Assembly: GCA_954871525.1 (NCBI GenBank)
Contig: OX940864.1
Location: 30,979,001 to 31,043,000 of the forward strand
Source of the DNA: Parietaria judaica
Taxonomy: Eukaryota; Streptophyta; Magnoliopsida; Rosales; Urticaceae
Reading direction: 5' to 3'
Length of the DNA stretch: 64,000 bases
Of the stretch, positions 1-11,013 are shown in pieces (position 1 is the first letter of the stretch; every line of letters starts with the position of its first letter). Under the pieces are notes generated by a model. The model made no database searches and was not told where the DNA came from. It saw only the letters and a list, made by a program, of their open reading frames with translations. Both the position numbers and the translations under genes were made by a program.

Positions 1-130
1 GTTCCCACCTCCATTAGCGAAGATCACAAGATCGCATCTTTTCCAACCCAACCCAATCCAAACAAAACCCGCGTTAATTCACTGCAAAAACCAGATCGAC
101 CGATTAAGAGAGCTAAGAGCTGAGCTTTAC

Positions 131-189
131 CTCGTCCGAGTCGGAGTGAGTTGGAACAGCGCGTGATCGAGACGAGTCCGCGAGTCCAT
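131..189 (-). CDS. CIP7: First coding exon of a COP1-interacting protein 7 (CIP7)-like gene
   Basis: Read on the minus strand, an ATG at 189 opens a 59-nt exon encoding MDSRTRLDHALFQLTPTRT, then a split AG codon, followed at once by a consensus splice donor (GTAAAG, complement of 125-130). From memory of the family, CIP7-like proteins begin with almost this same stretch (MD-R--LD-ALFQLTPTRTR) followed by a short intron. CIP7 was described in Arabidopsis as a COP1-interacting nuclear protein that promotes light-regulated gene expression. Only the first exon is present; the rest lies off the left edge, and 1-130 would be intron 1 (it may include part of a second exon that I could not define). 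The leader carries a long CT tract on the coding strand. The call rests on about 20 residues plus the splice site, so it is good but not certain. Confidence 0.68.
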
Positions 190-202
190 TGCGAAGCTTG
201 AG

Positions 203-263
<61 letters not shown>

Positions 264-544
264 AGAGTGGGAGAGACTCTAGAGTCGCTTCATGATCTGG
301 TGAGCTTGCTTGGACATGAATTTTGAAGCTTTTTGAGTATCTCTGAGCTTCAGAGAGAGAGAGTGCCAGCAAGAGGTGATGAAGCTAAAAGGGGTGAGTG
401 GGCACATGGGAAAGAGAAGCTTGACAGTTGTGAAGTGTGATTCTGTGAAGCTGTGCCATTCAGACAGAGAGAGAGGTTGCTATTTTCAGTATTAGTCAAT
501 ACTGCCCATCAGCTTTCGAATTTGTGCCATTTTTGCCTTGGGTT
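190..544 (-). promoter_or_regulatory. 5' leader and proximal promoter of the CIP7-like gene
   Basis: This stretch lies immediately upstream (minus strand) of the CIP7-like ATG at 189. It contains a GA/CT dinucleotide tract (205-258) and further short purine tracts near 350-362 and 464-474, typical of plant 5' leaders. I could not place a TATA box with confidence. The stretch ends at the target-site duplication of the LINE, so at most about 355 bp of original promoter remain before the insertion. Confidence 0.45.
205..258. repeat. (GA)27 microsatellite
   Basis: There is an uninterrupted GA tract of about 54 bp. On the coding strand of the CIP7-like gene it is a CT tract in the predicted 5' leader, 16 bp upstream of the ATG. 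Confidence 0.95.
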
Positions 545-562
545 TTAGTTTATTGCAACAAT

Positions 563-2455
563 GCTCGGTATTCCTTTATTTTTTTTTTTCTTTTTTCAGG
601 GAAACCAAATGGTTTATTCCTATCCTAACTGGATAGGGGCCCAATCGACCGTAATAGGTTCAACGATACATATGAGAGGTACATCAAATCAAGGATCCAA
701 GCATAATGGATTCGAACTACATTGTGCAAGAATGCGAGCCACAATGTTTCCATTACGTTTTACAAAGCTAAATGTTGACAAGTTCTGCTCCGCCAGCTTT
801 ACAATGTCTTTGATAAGGAAGCCCACTTCGTCTACAGCTGAATTTTTCTTATAAAGCAACGCGATCGCCGAAGAGGAGTCTGATTCCAACACACATAGAA
901 CAAGGCCCCGACTGGCTGCAAAAATAGCACCGTCCTGCAGAGCCTCCAATTTTGCTCCAAGCACCGAGGCCTTCGGTCTAGTACGTCTAAAAGCAGCCAC
1001 AAAATGTCCTGATATGTCTTTAATGCAGCCGCTCAACCCCATAAAAGAGCCTTCTGAAGGGTACGACACGCCCACATGTAGTTTCCATGGATGTACCGGC
1101 GGAGGAGACCAGGCCGTGGGCTGTAGCAAAGACCTAGGATGTTTTGTCTTGTTGTTGTATATATCGTAATCCTCCCTGATCAAGACAACCCGTTTGGAAG
1201 ATCCGGCTGAAATCACCCCGTTGTTCATCTGGTTATTTATTTCGTTGATTCCATATTTTCCATAAAGTGATGGCAAGGAGAGATGGTAGCTTCCTCGTGA
1301 TGATCATGTAAAGATCGCGAAATTGGGTGTTTACGGATTGCACTCCCTTGGGTTCACAAAAGGCCACTCCCTCCAAGCTTCCTCCACCATCGGGCAAAAA
1401 ATAAGGGCGTGCGCGGAGGAGTCCAACACGCATCCACAAGTAATACACATGGGATCCATTGGTACACATGTTGGGCTAGGTTACCTCTCGTAAGGATCAT
1501 TTCTTGGCACGCTCTCCATATGAAAATCTTGATTTTAGGCGGTATCTTCAAGTTCCAAATTTGCTTCCAACAGTCTCCACCACGAGGACTTGACGGACCA
1601 GCCGCATTAGATTCGCCGTTGAATTCGCAGGTTTTGTGATACCCGCTCCTGAACGAGTAATTACCTTGTTTGTCAAAGAGGCACATAATCGTGTCATGTT
1701 GAATATTTTGTGGTAGGGCCAAAGACAAAATTTTCTCAGCTTCAAAGTGGAGGAAATAGTCTCGAATAAGTTGTGTGTTCCAATCTCCATAATCAATAAG
1801 TAAATATTTGACTTTTGCGAGCCTATCAAGAAGAATTGGTGATTGAACTTTAAAGCTAGATGGGGATGGGATCCATCTTCCACCATAGATCTCAATGTTC
1901 AGCCCAATGCCTACTCTCCACCTCCAACCCTTCTTTAAAAGTTCGATTCCCCACAAAATACTCCTCCAAACGTAGAAGCAGTCTGCCTTCTTCTTACCAT
2001 CAAGAATCGAGGTCTTCGGGTAGTATTTACCAGCCATCACACGACTAGCCAACGAGTTTGGCGACCTAGCCAGCCTCCATACTTGTTTCGCCAAAAGAGC
2101 TTGGTTGAATTCCTCTAACCTCCTGAAGCCGAGACCCCCTTCACGCTTGGTTTTACAGAGCTCTTCCACAGTGGAACTTATTCTTTTTCGCCTTCTGAGC
2201 CCCACCAAAAGTCCGCACAAGCCTTTTCAATCTCCTCCCAAACGGCGATGGGAATTCTAAAAGTACTCATCACGTAAGTGGGAATGGATTGGATTACAAA
2301 CTTGATAAGTCATTCCCTTCCTCCCATCGAAAACAATTTTTCCTTCCAACCCTTGATTCTTTTGGCAACTCTCTCCCGCAAATAATTGAATGCTCTGTAT
2401 TCCTTGAAAAAAGGTAGTATACCCACGTTCATCCGTTTAAAATGACAAAAAGTTA
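563..2455 (-). mobile_element. 5'-truncated LINE (plant non-LTR retrotransposon)
   Basis: The minus strand encodes LINE ORF2 C-terminal domains. It ends at a poly(A) tail, seen on the plus strand as a T-rich run at 576-596. A target-site duplication flanks it: 545-562 (TTAGTTTATTGCAACAAT) and 2456-2472 (the same with one T missing). Homology to reverse transcriptase starts around 2435, so the copy was truncated at its 5' end on insertion, as is usual for LINEs. It sits in the promoter of the CIP7-like gene in the same orientation as that gene. The short stretches between each duplication and recognisable element sequence (about 15-20 bp each side) are unassigned. Confidence 0.82.
689..2435 (-). 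pseudogene. LINE ORF2 remnant: RT end, zf-RVT and RNase H domains
   Basis: Reading down the minus strand from 2435 there is the end of the reverse transcriptase (a GWKEKLFSMGGRE-like motif, then an in-frame TGA at 2312-2310, then LIKFVIQSIPTYVMS). The LGFR-LEEFNQALLAKQVWRL segment and the zf-RVT zinc-binding region (IWNLKIPPKIKIFIWRAC) follow, in an open stretch at 2220-1354. After a frame change comes an RNase H-like RVT_3 domain (1276-689) with the LEALQDGAIFAASRG and LESDSS motifs. The catalytic palm and the endonuclease are absent. Stops, frameshifts and truncation make this non-functional. Family assignment is by motif order, characteristic of plant L1-type LINEs. Confidence 0.85.
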
Positions 2456-2472
2456 TTAGTTTATGCAACAAT

Positions 2473-2782
2473 TAATTACTTAATTATGATATTAATATAT
2501 GAATATGTGACTATTATGAAGTAGAACTAAAGTTCTGAATTAGGGTTTAAAACTCGTAAGTAATCGAGTTTGTTTAGTTCAACTTTCAATCCGTTTTAAA
2601 TCATTATTCATTTATAATGAATTGTTAATAATAAAAAAAATAGTCAATCTTTCAATTTATAAATAGTTAATATAATGAATACCATACAAAAATATCATAG
2701 AATATGATGAAAATACCATGCAAAAATAATGGTTTGCTACCAATTTTTTTATTTTATTTTTATAACCGGTGTGAGCGCTACT
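2473..2782. other. AT-rich spacer, nothing recognised
   Basis: This is low-complexity AT-rich DNA between the LINE target-site duplication and the next MITE. I see no coding potential or repeat with recognisable ends. Confidence 0.6.
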
Positions 2783-2793
2783 TTTATTTTATA

Positions 2794-3264
2794 GGGTTAA
2801 TTGCGGTATAGATACTCAGCTTATGGTCAAAGTTGGTAGCATATACCAAACCTTTAAAAGTGGCGGCAATAGTAGTGAAGGCACGTTTTGAGCGGTTGAC
2901 CAGCCGTTAGTGTCCGTCACATGGCTGTTAACTGTGAACTACATGTATATCACGTGAATGCATCATTTTCCACATTGTAATGGCGATTATTAAAATTGGT
3001 AAAGCATTTTGATTGTTTTGTTTAATTTATTTGTTTTAATTTAATATTTTATTTTAATTTGGTAATGATGCCTGACGTGGCTGCACACATGAAATCTCAA
3101 GTTGGACAAGTGGCGAGGTGTTAACAGATACATGACACGAAGTAACGAAAAAAGAAACAACAATGGTGGTCAACTCTTAAAAATGTTCCTTAGTACCATT
3201 TTTAGAGGAAGATATATGTCAGCAACTTATACTAGAAATCAAATATTTATGCCGCAATCAACTC
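2794..3264. mobile_element. MULE-type MITE, diverged copy (471 bp)
   Basis: The left end GGGTTAATTGCGG matches the inverted right end (CCGCAATCAACTC on the plus strand). The 11-bp flank TTTATTTTATA is duplicated exactly at 2783-2793 and 3265-3275. The terminal repeats continue inward with motifs shared with the two copies near the EPF1 gene: TTGGTCAAAG, TTTAAAAGTGG and GTTGACCA, in the same order. Length (471 bp against 469 and 467) and internal layout agree. The 9-11 bp duplication class and long inverted termini point to a non-autonomous Mutator-like element. It has no ORF of its own. Confidence 0.78.
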
Positions 3265-3275
3265 TTTATTTTATA

Positions 3276-3825
3276 TATAGAATAGAAAACAAAAAATAAT
3301 ACAATGCTGTCAAAAACTAATTTTATAAGACAAACTACACTCATTAGCAATGTTTGAGGGTATTTGCTAATTATTCTTTTTATTTTTAATTATATTATTA
3401 TTATTATTATTATTATTAATTCAAAATGAGAAAGTAGGTCCCTTGGAAGAAAAAACAAACAAACAAGACAGTGCCGACAAACACAGCAACACACATAAAA
3501 GTTTCTACTTAGTTTTTTTCTTTCTTTCTTGTTTTGGATTTTTTAAATTTGCATTTTTATTCAATCACTCGAATCTCGAATTAAATGATGCCTTGCATTA
3601 ATTAATTTGCATATATTGTAGTAGTTACTCTTCTAGTTTTCCACTTCATTATATATTTTATTAACTTTCACTCTAAATAGTTATTTTATCATTTTCAAAA
3701 TTTCTTTTTAAATATTTATTTTTATCACTTTGTCCCCTTTTTTTTTATACTAGTTTACCAAAATGTTAATTTATTTCAAAATGACCTTGTTAATGCGTAA
3801 AAATGGCTTTAACTTAGAATTAGAT
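3276..3825. other. AT-rich spacer with short (ATT)n tract
   Basis: There is no gene. An (ATT)n microsatellite lies at about 3391-3418. The rest is AT-rich with poly-T runs. Confidence 0.6.
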
Positions 3826-3948
3826 CCAAGGTTCGGGTCCCGAGATCGACCCGCTGAACACGTGGATAATTGAATGCTGAGTCAACGCGGGTTGACTAAT
3901 GATCCTCAAAGCAGGAGGCGAATCCGTCGTCTTGGATGAGTCTCCGGG

Positions 3949-4200
3949 TTGTCCTTGGCGATCCTCGGTGGACTTCCCTCGTGGGGGCGAAGTCCGTTTC
4001 ACGGCGAAGCTCCTCGCCGAACTTCCCTCGTGGTGGCGAAGTCCGTATCACGGCGAAGCTCCTCGTCCAGGCGGAGTCCTTGTCTTGGCGAAGCTCCTCG
4101 TCTGAGCAGAATCCTTGTCTTGGCGATATCCTCGTCTAGGCGAACTCTGGTCTTGATGAAGCTCCGAGCTGATCTTGATGATTCTTCGTGATTTCCCTTC
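3949..4200. repeat. Degenerate tandem repeats in LTR end region
   Basis: A unit of roughly 50 bp built around GGCGAAGTCCGT and ACGGCGAAGCTCCTCG occurs twice cleanly (about 3985-4085). It then decays into shorter GGCGAAGCTCCTCGTC-like copies to about 4140. It is probably part of the low-coordinate LTR, because the other LTR is truncated just before this segment. Confidence 0.6.
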
Positions 4201-4220
4201 CTTGGCAAGCTCCTTCGGCG

Positions 4221-4951
4221 AGGGAAAACCTGCAAAAAAAAGGTAGAGTGGGCCCGTGCCCCGCCGCTTATGGTTGGGCGAGGCTGCCTACGTATATCAG
4301 TTTAAGATAATCAGGTCCCGCGTAGTTCAGGGTTAGTGATAAACGGCGGGTAACTGACGATGTGGTTTCACTTGTCCGAAGTGCCGATGTTGGTGGCGCG
4401 GGGGTGACCCTTGGCCAAGTGGCTGGGTATTACTGGCGTGAAGTATTCTTCATCGACCCCATCGATGTAGGCGAGCTCGTTGTGGTGAGGGCCTTATCCC
4501 GACGAGGGATGCTCCTTCTCTGTCGACCTTGTCGGGCTAGGCGAGGGCGCCTTAACCTGACGAGGGATGCTTCTTGTCGACCTTGTCGAGGTTGGCGAGG
4601 GCACCTTAACCTGACAAGGGATGCTCCTTGTCAACCTTGTCGAGGTTGGCGATGGCGCCTTAACCTGACAATGGATGCTCCTTGACGACTCGATGAACAA
4701 CTTCTCTTGTTGAGGCTGAGACTCTACTCTAGATCTCTTCTTAGGCGGGCCTCTGCCAGCAAGCTCTCAATTCTTGGTGGAGGAGAGGGCGACTTTTTTA
4801 GAGAGACAAAAGCTAGAGAGAGAAGCTCTGGAGAAAGCTGTGAGTGAGTGTGGAAAGGGGGGGGGGGGAGGCTCCTATTTATAGAAAACTAATTCCCTGA
4901 AATTGCACCTCCAGGGGCCTGCGAATTTCTCTCCTGCTACAGGCTGGTTGC
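4221..4951 (-). repeat. Tat-like LTR segment, low-coordinate copy
   Basis: This segment matches 11014-11672 almost throughout, starting at AGGGAAAACCTGC and ending at GGTTGC, where another LTR is inserted. A minus-strand TATA box (plus strand TATTTATA) is at 4876-4883. Four copies of a tandem unit of about 54 bp (CCTTAACCTGACGAGGGATG core) span about 4492-4690; the other LTR has three. A run of about 12 G near 4857-4868 is specific to this copy. Confidence 0.75.
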
Positions 4952-7182
4952 TGTTGGAAATCACGTCTCGGATTCCATAAAAATGATCACGAATTGTACC
5001 TCCGAACCGTCCGGGTAACATTTAAAAATTAATTTAAAGCGGAATAACTTGTTATCCGTGCAACAGTCCGGATATCGGATAATAACCATTTAACAAGATC
5101 TGAGAAATATTATGTAATTTAATATTCATAAATCATTATTAATAATCTAGTCATAATAGGAAATAAATAGAAAGCAGTAAATGGTTGCATTTATTAACCC
5201 AATGCATAAGGCCGTACCTCTATCGACGACTTCCGGCTGCGCGTTCTGAATCGGGCAGGGCTCCGCCGGTGCTGAGGGAAACTCCCGTGATCTTCCGGGA
5301 TATTCTCCTAGAATCCTCGTACTGAAGCGTGGGCTTCGCCGGCAGGACTCCGTCGCAAAATTTAAACTGATGGTTCTTTTTAAGCTTCCTGAGAACTAAG
5401 TCTCTTAAGCCGAACCAGAAAGAGAGATCAGAGAGAAAATTCGCAGACCCTAAAGGAGAGGGAGAGTTCGAATTTTTGTCTAGGGAAAGGTGTGAAAAAT
5501 GTGTAGAATGAGCCTCCTATTTATAGGCTCAAACCGTAACCGAATTGGAGAAATTCCCTCTCATATTTTTCGAATTTCATTTATTAAATATAATTAATTA
5601 TCTCAATCCAATGGTCCAGATTTAATCTTATCTAAATCCAATGGATATAATTAATTAGGGATTTAATTAAATAAGAAAGATTAGGATAAAATCAAATATC
5701 CAATCTTATCTTCTTATCTTTATAAATTCGAATTATATATATATATATATATATTATAATTCGAATTATCATTATCTAGATCCAACGGTTGAGATAAATC
5801 TTTAAACCGATCTAATGGATCAAATTAGTTTAGGATAAAATCAAATATAAAAAGATTTAATAAAAAACAATTTCGAATTTATCCTTAAACTATAATTCGA
5901 AAAATAGTATAAATATATATAATTAATTAATTTCCAATCCAACGGTAAAGATTAAATCTTAGACCGATCTAACGGATATAATTAATTAACCAAAATTCGA
6001 AAAAATGAAACTTGATCACCAAGTCATTAATTTCGAATTCATCAATATCCTAATCCAACGGTTGATATTAAATCATAACCGGTCCAATGGATTAAATTGA
6101 TTTTAGGGTTTTTCTCAAATACCAAAACTTTTGGTACTTTTGCCGCAATTATGGAAAGACTAAAGTCTATCCATTCGAATGTAAATAGATCCACATTCCA
6201 AAAGCCCAATTCGATTTTTTACACTATAATATATTTAAAATATATTATTTTTCATATTAATATAAATCTATTAATTATTGAATAATTATTAATAATACAT
6301 TAATAATAAAATTCGAATAATTAAATTATATTAATATTCTCTGATCTCAATATCACACATTTAAATGTCATGGTGACACACCATCATTTAAATTCGTGAC
6401 ATGTGATTTAATTTCATAGTTTACAGAAACGATCACAAACTTAGAAATTATCTAAATCACAAACCGTACGTCCAAACGACTCGGTTCCAAAAGAAAAGTT
6501 TCTTGGAATTTAATTTCCAACAACTTTCATGTTGACAGAAAATCCAAATTCTACTTTCTTTTGTCAGTTAATTTCGGTTACCAAGATATGGTACTTTTGC
6601 CACGCTACTGATAAAACTATCTGATGTCTGTCACAGACTTCAGTTTTATGAGTCTTGCCAAATTATCTTAAAAACATTTCAATGTTTTTATCACGTACGT
6701 ATCATCCGTTATGGAGCTATCCTGGGGACCATGGACCCGTATCACTTAAGCTCCAACGAACTGCTAGTTGTTCGTCAAACCTCGAAGTGATTCCACTATA
6801 GACCCGAGGCTGCACTCTTTAGTGATACGGTATATATTATTCCCTTTATAACAGCAGGGTGTCCATTGATACAATCAAATTCGGGTTATTGATATTTCAC
6901 TTGATGATCCACACACGAGCAGGCGTTTTCTACCGTTATGCCGCTCATTGCATTTTCATCCTTGACTCAGTCAGTAATATTATGAGTAACCCACTTATGG
7001 TTTCGATTCATAAGTTGAGCACGGGTACCTCTCACTTCTCACCACCGACAATCAAGGGAATCATCATGACTCTGAAGAGAGCTGTGTGATGGCCATATCT
7101 ATGACCAAGCTACCCTTACTGCTGACTATCATGTCCCCAAAATAATAGTGTTGGGAACAACGGTAATATATTGTGTTCTTTA
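4952..7182 (-). mobile_element. Partial LTR, same family as the solo LTR at 47391-50356
   Basis: This stretch is the reverse complement of the 2.97-kb solo LTR at 47391-50356 over most of its length, including the CCATGGTCCCCAGGATAGCT block near 6725 and the end GTTCCCAACACTA-type block near 7150. It starts at a clean LTR terminus (TGTTGGAAATC, 4952) inserted at GGTTGC of the Tat-like LTR. The other terminus is missing: similarity stops at about 7182, roughly 550 bp short of the LTR's TGTTGG start, so a deletion removed that end and its target-site duplication. The minus-strand promoter lies near 5517-5524 (plus strand TATTTATA). The small ORFs inside are not genes. Confidence 0.8.
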
Positions 7183-8014
7183 ATACTCAAGGAAACTTGT
7201 GTTATTTGGCGAGGATCCGGGTTGTCCGAGTTTTTAGTGTCCTCTCCGTCCTCCCAAGGAACTGCAAATTTCCTTTAACTGGGTGTTTGTAAAATATTTT
7301 TGAAAATATAATTCGAGCATAGTCAAAGACATAAACGAATAGATTAAATAAGTCACAAGTCACTTTTTTATTATTTTACTCGATTTTTGGATTTTTGGAG
7401 ATTCATAGGCGTACTTTGTAAAATAAATGCCTCTTAAATTAATTTTGAACTCCAAAAATAAATCCAATAAATAAATAAATAAATAAAATCAAGTGACATA
7501 GCAAGCGTGAACGTAAATAAGTAACTTGAAAATAATAATTGCGCGTTAAGCTTGAAACTTTAACAAGTTCCTTAATTATTGCACAATTTTTTACTTGTAA
7601 TAAATACCGTAAATAATCAAATAATTCATGAAAACCCGGGAATTTTTTTTAATTTGGTTTTCAAGTTTGAAAATTAAAAATGAAACTTTATACAATTCCA
7701 AAGTTTAATTTCGAAGGCTTTTTTAAATAACCTTTGAAAATAGCATTTTTCACTTGAAAACGTATAAAAGCCCATTTTGACCGTTTCTTACCATTTGAAC
7801 ATCAAACATCAACTTTATGGGCTTAGTTTGTGCGATTTTTGGGCTGCATAGGCTTGTAAAATTCGAATAAAAATTAAAAAGGAAATGAGATTAGGGTAAA
7901 ATATTACCTCATTAATACCTTTACGATTTAAGGTTTTTTCTCTCTCCTCCTTTGCTCCTCCAATTCGCGATTTGCACTCTTCGGGAAGTTTTGACGGCTG
8001 CGTTTCCATTGCTC
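7183..8014. other. AT-rich junction and leader, no gene
   Basis: A short GC-richer piece (about 7200-7260) includes GGTTGTCCG and resembles a fragment of the Tat-like LTR near 11730. After it the sequence is AT-rich up to the antisense ORF. A CT-rich stretch at 7935-7955 precedes the ORF. Confidence 0.45.
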
Positions 8015-9427
8015 ATGATGGTTATGATGACTTCCGGTGATCTTGGCGGGGAATTTTCCGTTGACGACGTCCTTTTGTCCGGTACGCTTTATTTGTCGAA
8101 TTTTTTTGTTGACGACGAAACTCCGGTCACCATTGATGGTGCTCCGGAAAACTTGGATGATTGGACGTCGAGTCTTGCGGATATCTTTGGTGTAGGTGAT
8201 GGCGCGGGAATCAAAATTCCGGCGATACTCGTGAAGGAGACCGAACTCGGCGTGGGAGAGCTCGGTGTTGACTCGATGCATGGCGCAGATTCCAGCTGCA
8301 TGGGGCGCGGCGGTACGGCGGAGATGACCGGTGGGGGTCATTCGGCTGCGTCTAGCTCGGTGGCGGCGCACGGCGTGGCGCGTGGAGCGAGGGAGGCCAC
8401 GGTTGTTCTGGGTGCGAGCGGGGTCCTTGGTGCGGGCAGCGAGGGCACGGGCTACAGGACCTACGGCGAGGTGGGGTCGGCGGGATTTGGCTCGTCGGCG
8501 GCATCTGTTGCGGTCGCCAGTGGTGGCGCCGCATCAGGTGCAGTGGAGGTCGTCGGTGGGTGTGGAGCTCGTGCGGGCTCCTCCGGCGTGATTGGCGCGA
8601 TTCTCGAGGCATGCAGCGGCTTGGCGGGTGCTCCGATGGCGATGTTGATGTCCGTTGGAGGTGGTGAGGTCGTCTTCGACTCTGGCAAACTTGCTCCGGT
8701 GAAAGGGCCGCCAAAAGTGGTGGCGGACCCCGATTTCGATGGAAACTTCAATTTTGAGGGCTTCGAGACTCCGATCGACGATCCAATTTTTGCGTTGGAT
8801 TCATCGAGACCGGGGCTATCTCTTGCCGAGGAAATTATCATTTCTGGGCTAAGCATTCCGGTCTCCGGGCACGGTAAGGACCTCTCGTTGTTGATTCGTC
8901 TTTTGTCGTTGGCTCCGGCAGAGAGCGTTTTGTCTTCTGAATCTCCTGGACGTGCTATGAACTTTGCAGGTGGCTTGGCGGCTTCTGGCGGATCTCCCGT
9001 AAAGTTTGCTGATGTCGATACGTCCGATGTCGTCGAGGAGCAGGGCGCTGGCGGGGACTTTGTCGATGAGACGCCCGTTGCTAAGGAAGGACCTGCGGGC
9101 GAGGGTCTTTCCATCGTGGGCATTGCCTCTGGCGAGGGTCGTCCGGCTGACGAGACGCTCAGACACCGTCGCTACCACGTCTCGGCCTTCTGTCCTAAGC
9201 TGATTGTGCGTAGCCACGTCACTGAGTCTTCGTTGACGTCCTTTCTTGCTCTTTATGGGTTGTCGTATCTCGCCGGTCTTCGAGTTCCTGCTGCATGCGA
9301 GCTTCCTTGTGATCATGTCCCTGGTTTTCTGCCGGTGCACTTGGAGAGTCTCCGTCATGGGATAGGCCTTCCTTTTCGGCCGTTCATTCGTGATCTTCTG
9401 GTGTCCCTGGGTGTGCCGGCCTTCTAG
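8015..9427 (+). CDS. Transposase_28-type antisense ORF of the Tat-like element
   Basis: This is an open frame of 470 codons from the first in-frame ATG (8015; a second ATG follows directly). The first two thirds are low-complexity, rich in Gly, Ala, Ser and acidic residues. The last 60 or so residues (FLALYGLSYLAGL... then VPGFLPVHLESLRHGIGLPF, RPFIRDLLVSLGVPAF) match the pattern of Pfam PF04195 ('putative gypsy type transposon', Transposase_28), a plant retrotransposon-associated domain of unknown biochemical role. The frame ends in a TAG just where the domain would continue. The following sequence (9431-9619) carries on with plausible domain residues, so the stop is probably a mutation. It lies antisense to the LTR promoters. 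It is much more GC-rich than its surroundings. Confidence 0.6.
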   Translation: MMVMMTSGDLGGEFSVDDVLLSGTLYLSNFFVDDETPVTIDGAPENLDDWTSSLADIFGVGDGAGIKIPAILVKETELGVGELGVDSMHGADSSCMGRGGTAEMTGGGHSAASSSVAAHGVARGAREATVVLGASGVLGAGSEGTGYRTYGEVGSAGFGSSAASVAVASGGAASGAVEVVGGCGARAGSSGVIGAILEACSGLAGAPMAMLMSVGGGEVVFDSGKLAPVKGPPKVVADPDFDGNFNFEGFETPIDDPIFALDSSRPGLSLAEEIIISGLSIPVSGHGKDLSLLIRLLSLAPAESVLSSESPGRAMNFAGGLAASGGSPVKFADVDTSDVVEEQGAGGDFVDETPVAKEGPAGEGLSIVGIASGEGRPADETLRHRRYHVSAFCPKLIVRSHVTESSLTSFLALYGLSYLAGLRVPAACELPCDHVPGFLPVHLESLRHGIGLPFRPFIRDLLVSLGVPAF

Positions 9428-10990
9428 GTTTTGTCGGGATCCTTTCGTGCCTTGGCGACATGCTTCTCAGCTTGGCGGGTTCACTCTCGTCATTCTCTGA
9501 CAGTCGAAGAGTTTCGCACCGCTTTTCGCTTCTATTGTCGTGCCTCGGAGGCTGGAGAATATATGGTATCTCTATCGTACATTCGTCTAGAGATGCCTCG
9601 ATGCAGGGTGGATCCGTAATTGCGTCGTCAATGGGTTTGGGCTCCGGCTTCTCTGCTCGGTTCGTCTTTTCCTGACTTTAGCTCTCGACTGCTGAGTCCG
9701 CCGTATGAGCATACGTCTGGCTCGGGGGCTTTCGGTAGCCTTATCTTGGAGTTGGTGAAGAAGGGTGGTCTGCTTTCCTTCACGGAGTCTCGGCGGTGGA
9801 TCTCGGTGGGCTTCATCGCAGATGCACTGGGAGACTTCGTCGATGTTGATGAGGCAGATGTGTATGCTCTGATTCCTCTTCAGGTGCTTCCTCCATCTAG
9901 TGATGTGCCTCACGCCTCTTCGCGGGAAGGAGTTCGTCATTCTTCGAAGGCGGATGTTCGTCGTTCTTCTCCAATGAGGGCTGATGCTCGTCGTCCTTCA
10001 CGGGAAAGTGCTCGTCGCTCTTCATCGGCGAAGGCTTCGTCGAAGGCGAAGGCTCCTGCTCCTGAGCGGCGTATTCCTTCGGTGGTCGTCCGTCCTTCGG
10101 CTGCTCCAACTTCGTCGAATTCTGCAGGTATAATTCCCTTTGCTCGGTCGACAGTAGTTGTATCGTACTCCATTTCTTCATTTGTTATTGCGCAGGTTCG
10201 TCTGGCTTCAGGAAGTTTGTTCCTCAGATGCGTCCTCGGGCTTCTGCCGTTGGTTCCGGTGCTCATGTTGCCCCCGGTGATCATGTTGCTCCGGCCTCAA
10301 AGTCGTCTGGCGAGGGGCTTGATGATCGTACCTTCCGTCTTTTGAAGCGACGATTATCGTCGGAGAAGGTGTCTTCGTCTCGTCGTTCGCGTTCGCCGTC
10401 TCCTTGCAAGGCAGGGGATTCTTCTCGTCGGGTTCGTCAGTGTGGCGCTGGCCTTGGTGGGATGTCATCTTCAGTTGTGGCTTCAGGGGGCGACTCTCGT
10501 GGTGACGCGCCTGCTCTTGCTGTTATTCCTCCGTCTGGCGGGGTTCCTGAGTCTGGTGGCTCGTCGAGCGTTGAGCTGGTGGCTCGTCGAGCGTTGAGCG
10601 TGCGGTGAGCCTCAGGCACCTCTGTGTCGGGAGCGTCTCCAATCTTCGTCCTCGGGTTATTGCGTCGGTGGTGGGTGCTCCAGATTCGGCTTTGGTTGAC
10701 GATGATTCCTTCTGTCACGCGAAGGTACGTACTTTTCGGATTCTTGCTTACTTTGTCGTATTGCTCTTCCTTATGCTCGTCGTTTGTCTTCAAGGCCTTG
10801 CTGTTGTCAGCGAAGGTGGTTCGTCGTTTTGAAGCTTCCAATGCCCTGTGTACGTCATTGAAGGGTGACTTGAAGAAGGTCGTTGTTGAGCGTGATGCGC
10901 TGCAAGGCTAGGTGACCAAGGCGAGGGTCGAGGTCAAGATCTCCCAGGCTGATGGCGTACGCGAGGGTCATCGAGCCGTTGAAGATGAGC
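9428..10990 (+). pseudogene. Decayed C-terminal part of the Transposase_28 protein
   Basis: After the stop at 9425-9427 the same protein continues in broken frames. 9431-9619 (SFRALATCFSAWRVHSRHSL, TVEEFRTAFRFYC) and 9740-9890 (KKGGLLSFTESRRWISVGF) continue the domain. 9900-10580 encodes a Ser/Arg-rich stretch with ten-residue-like repeats (SSKADVRRSS and similar). 10830-11000 encodes a probable coiled coil (LKGDLKKVVVERDALQG, a stop, then charged sequence). A low-complexity linker followed by a coiled coil is the usual layout of these proteins. Several stops and frame changes make it non-functional. Confidence 0.5.
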
Positions 10991-11013
10991 TTTGTGTGGC
11001 GGGTTTAAGGTTT

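Noticed and set aside
8461..9123. Proline/serine-rich ORF on the minus strand
   Set aside because: It is a mirror of the GC-rich plus-strand Transposase_28 ORF; it has no domain and only low-complexity composition.
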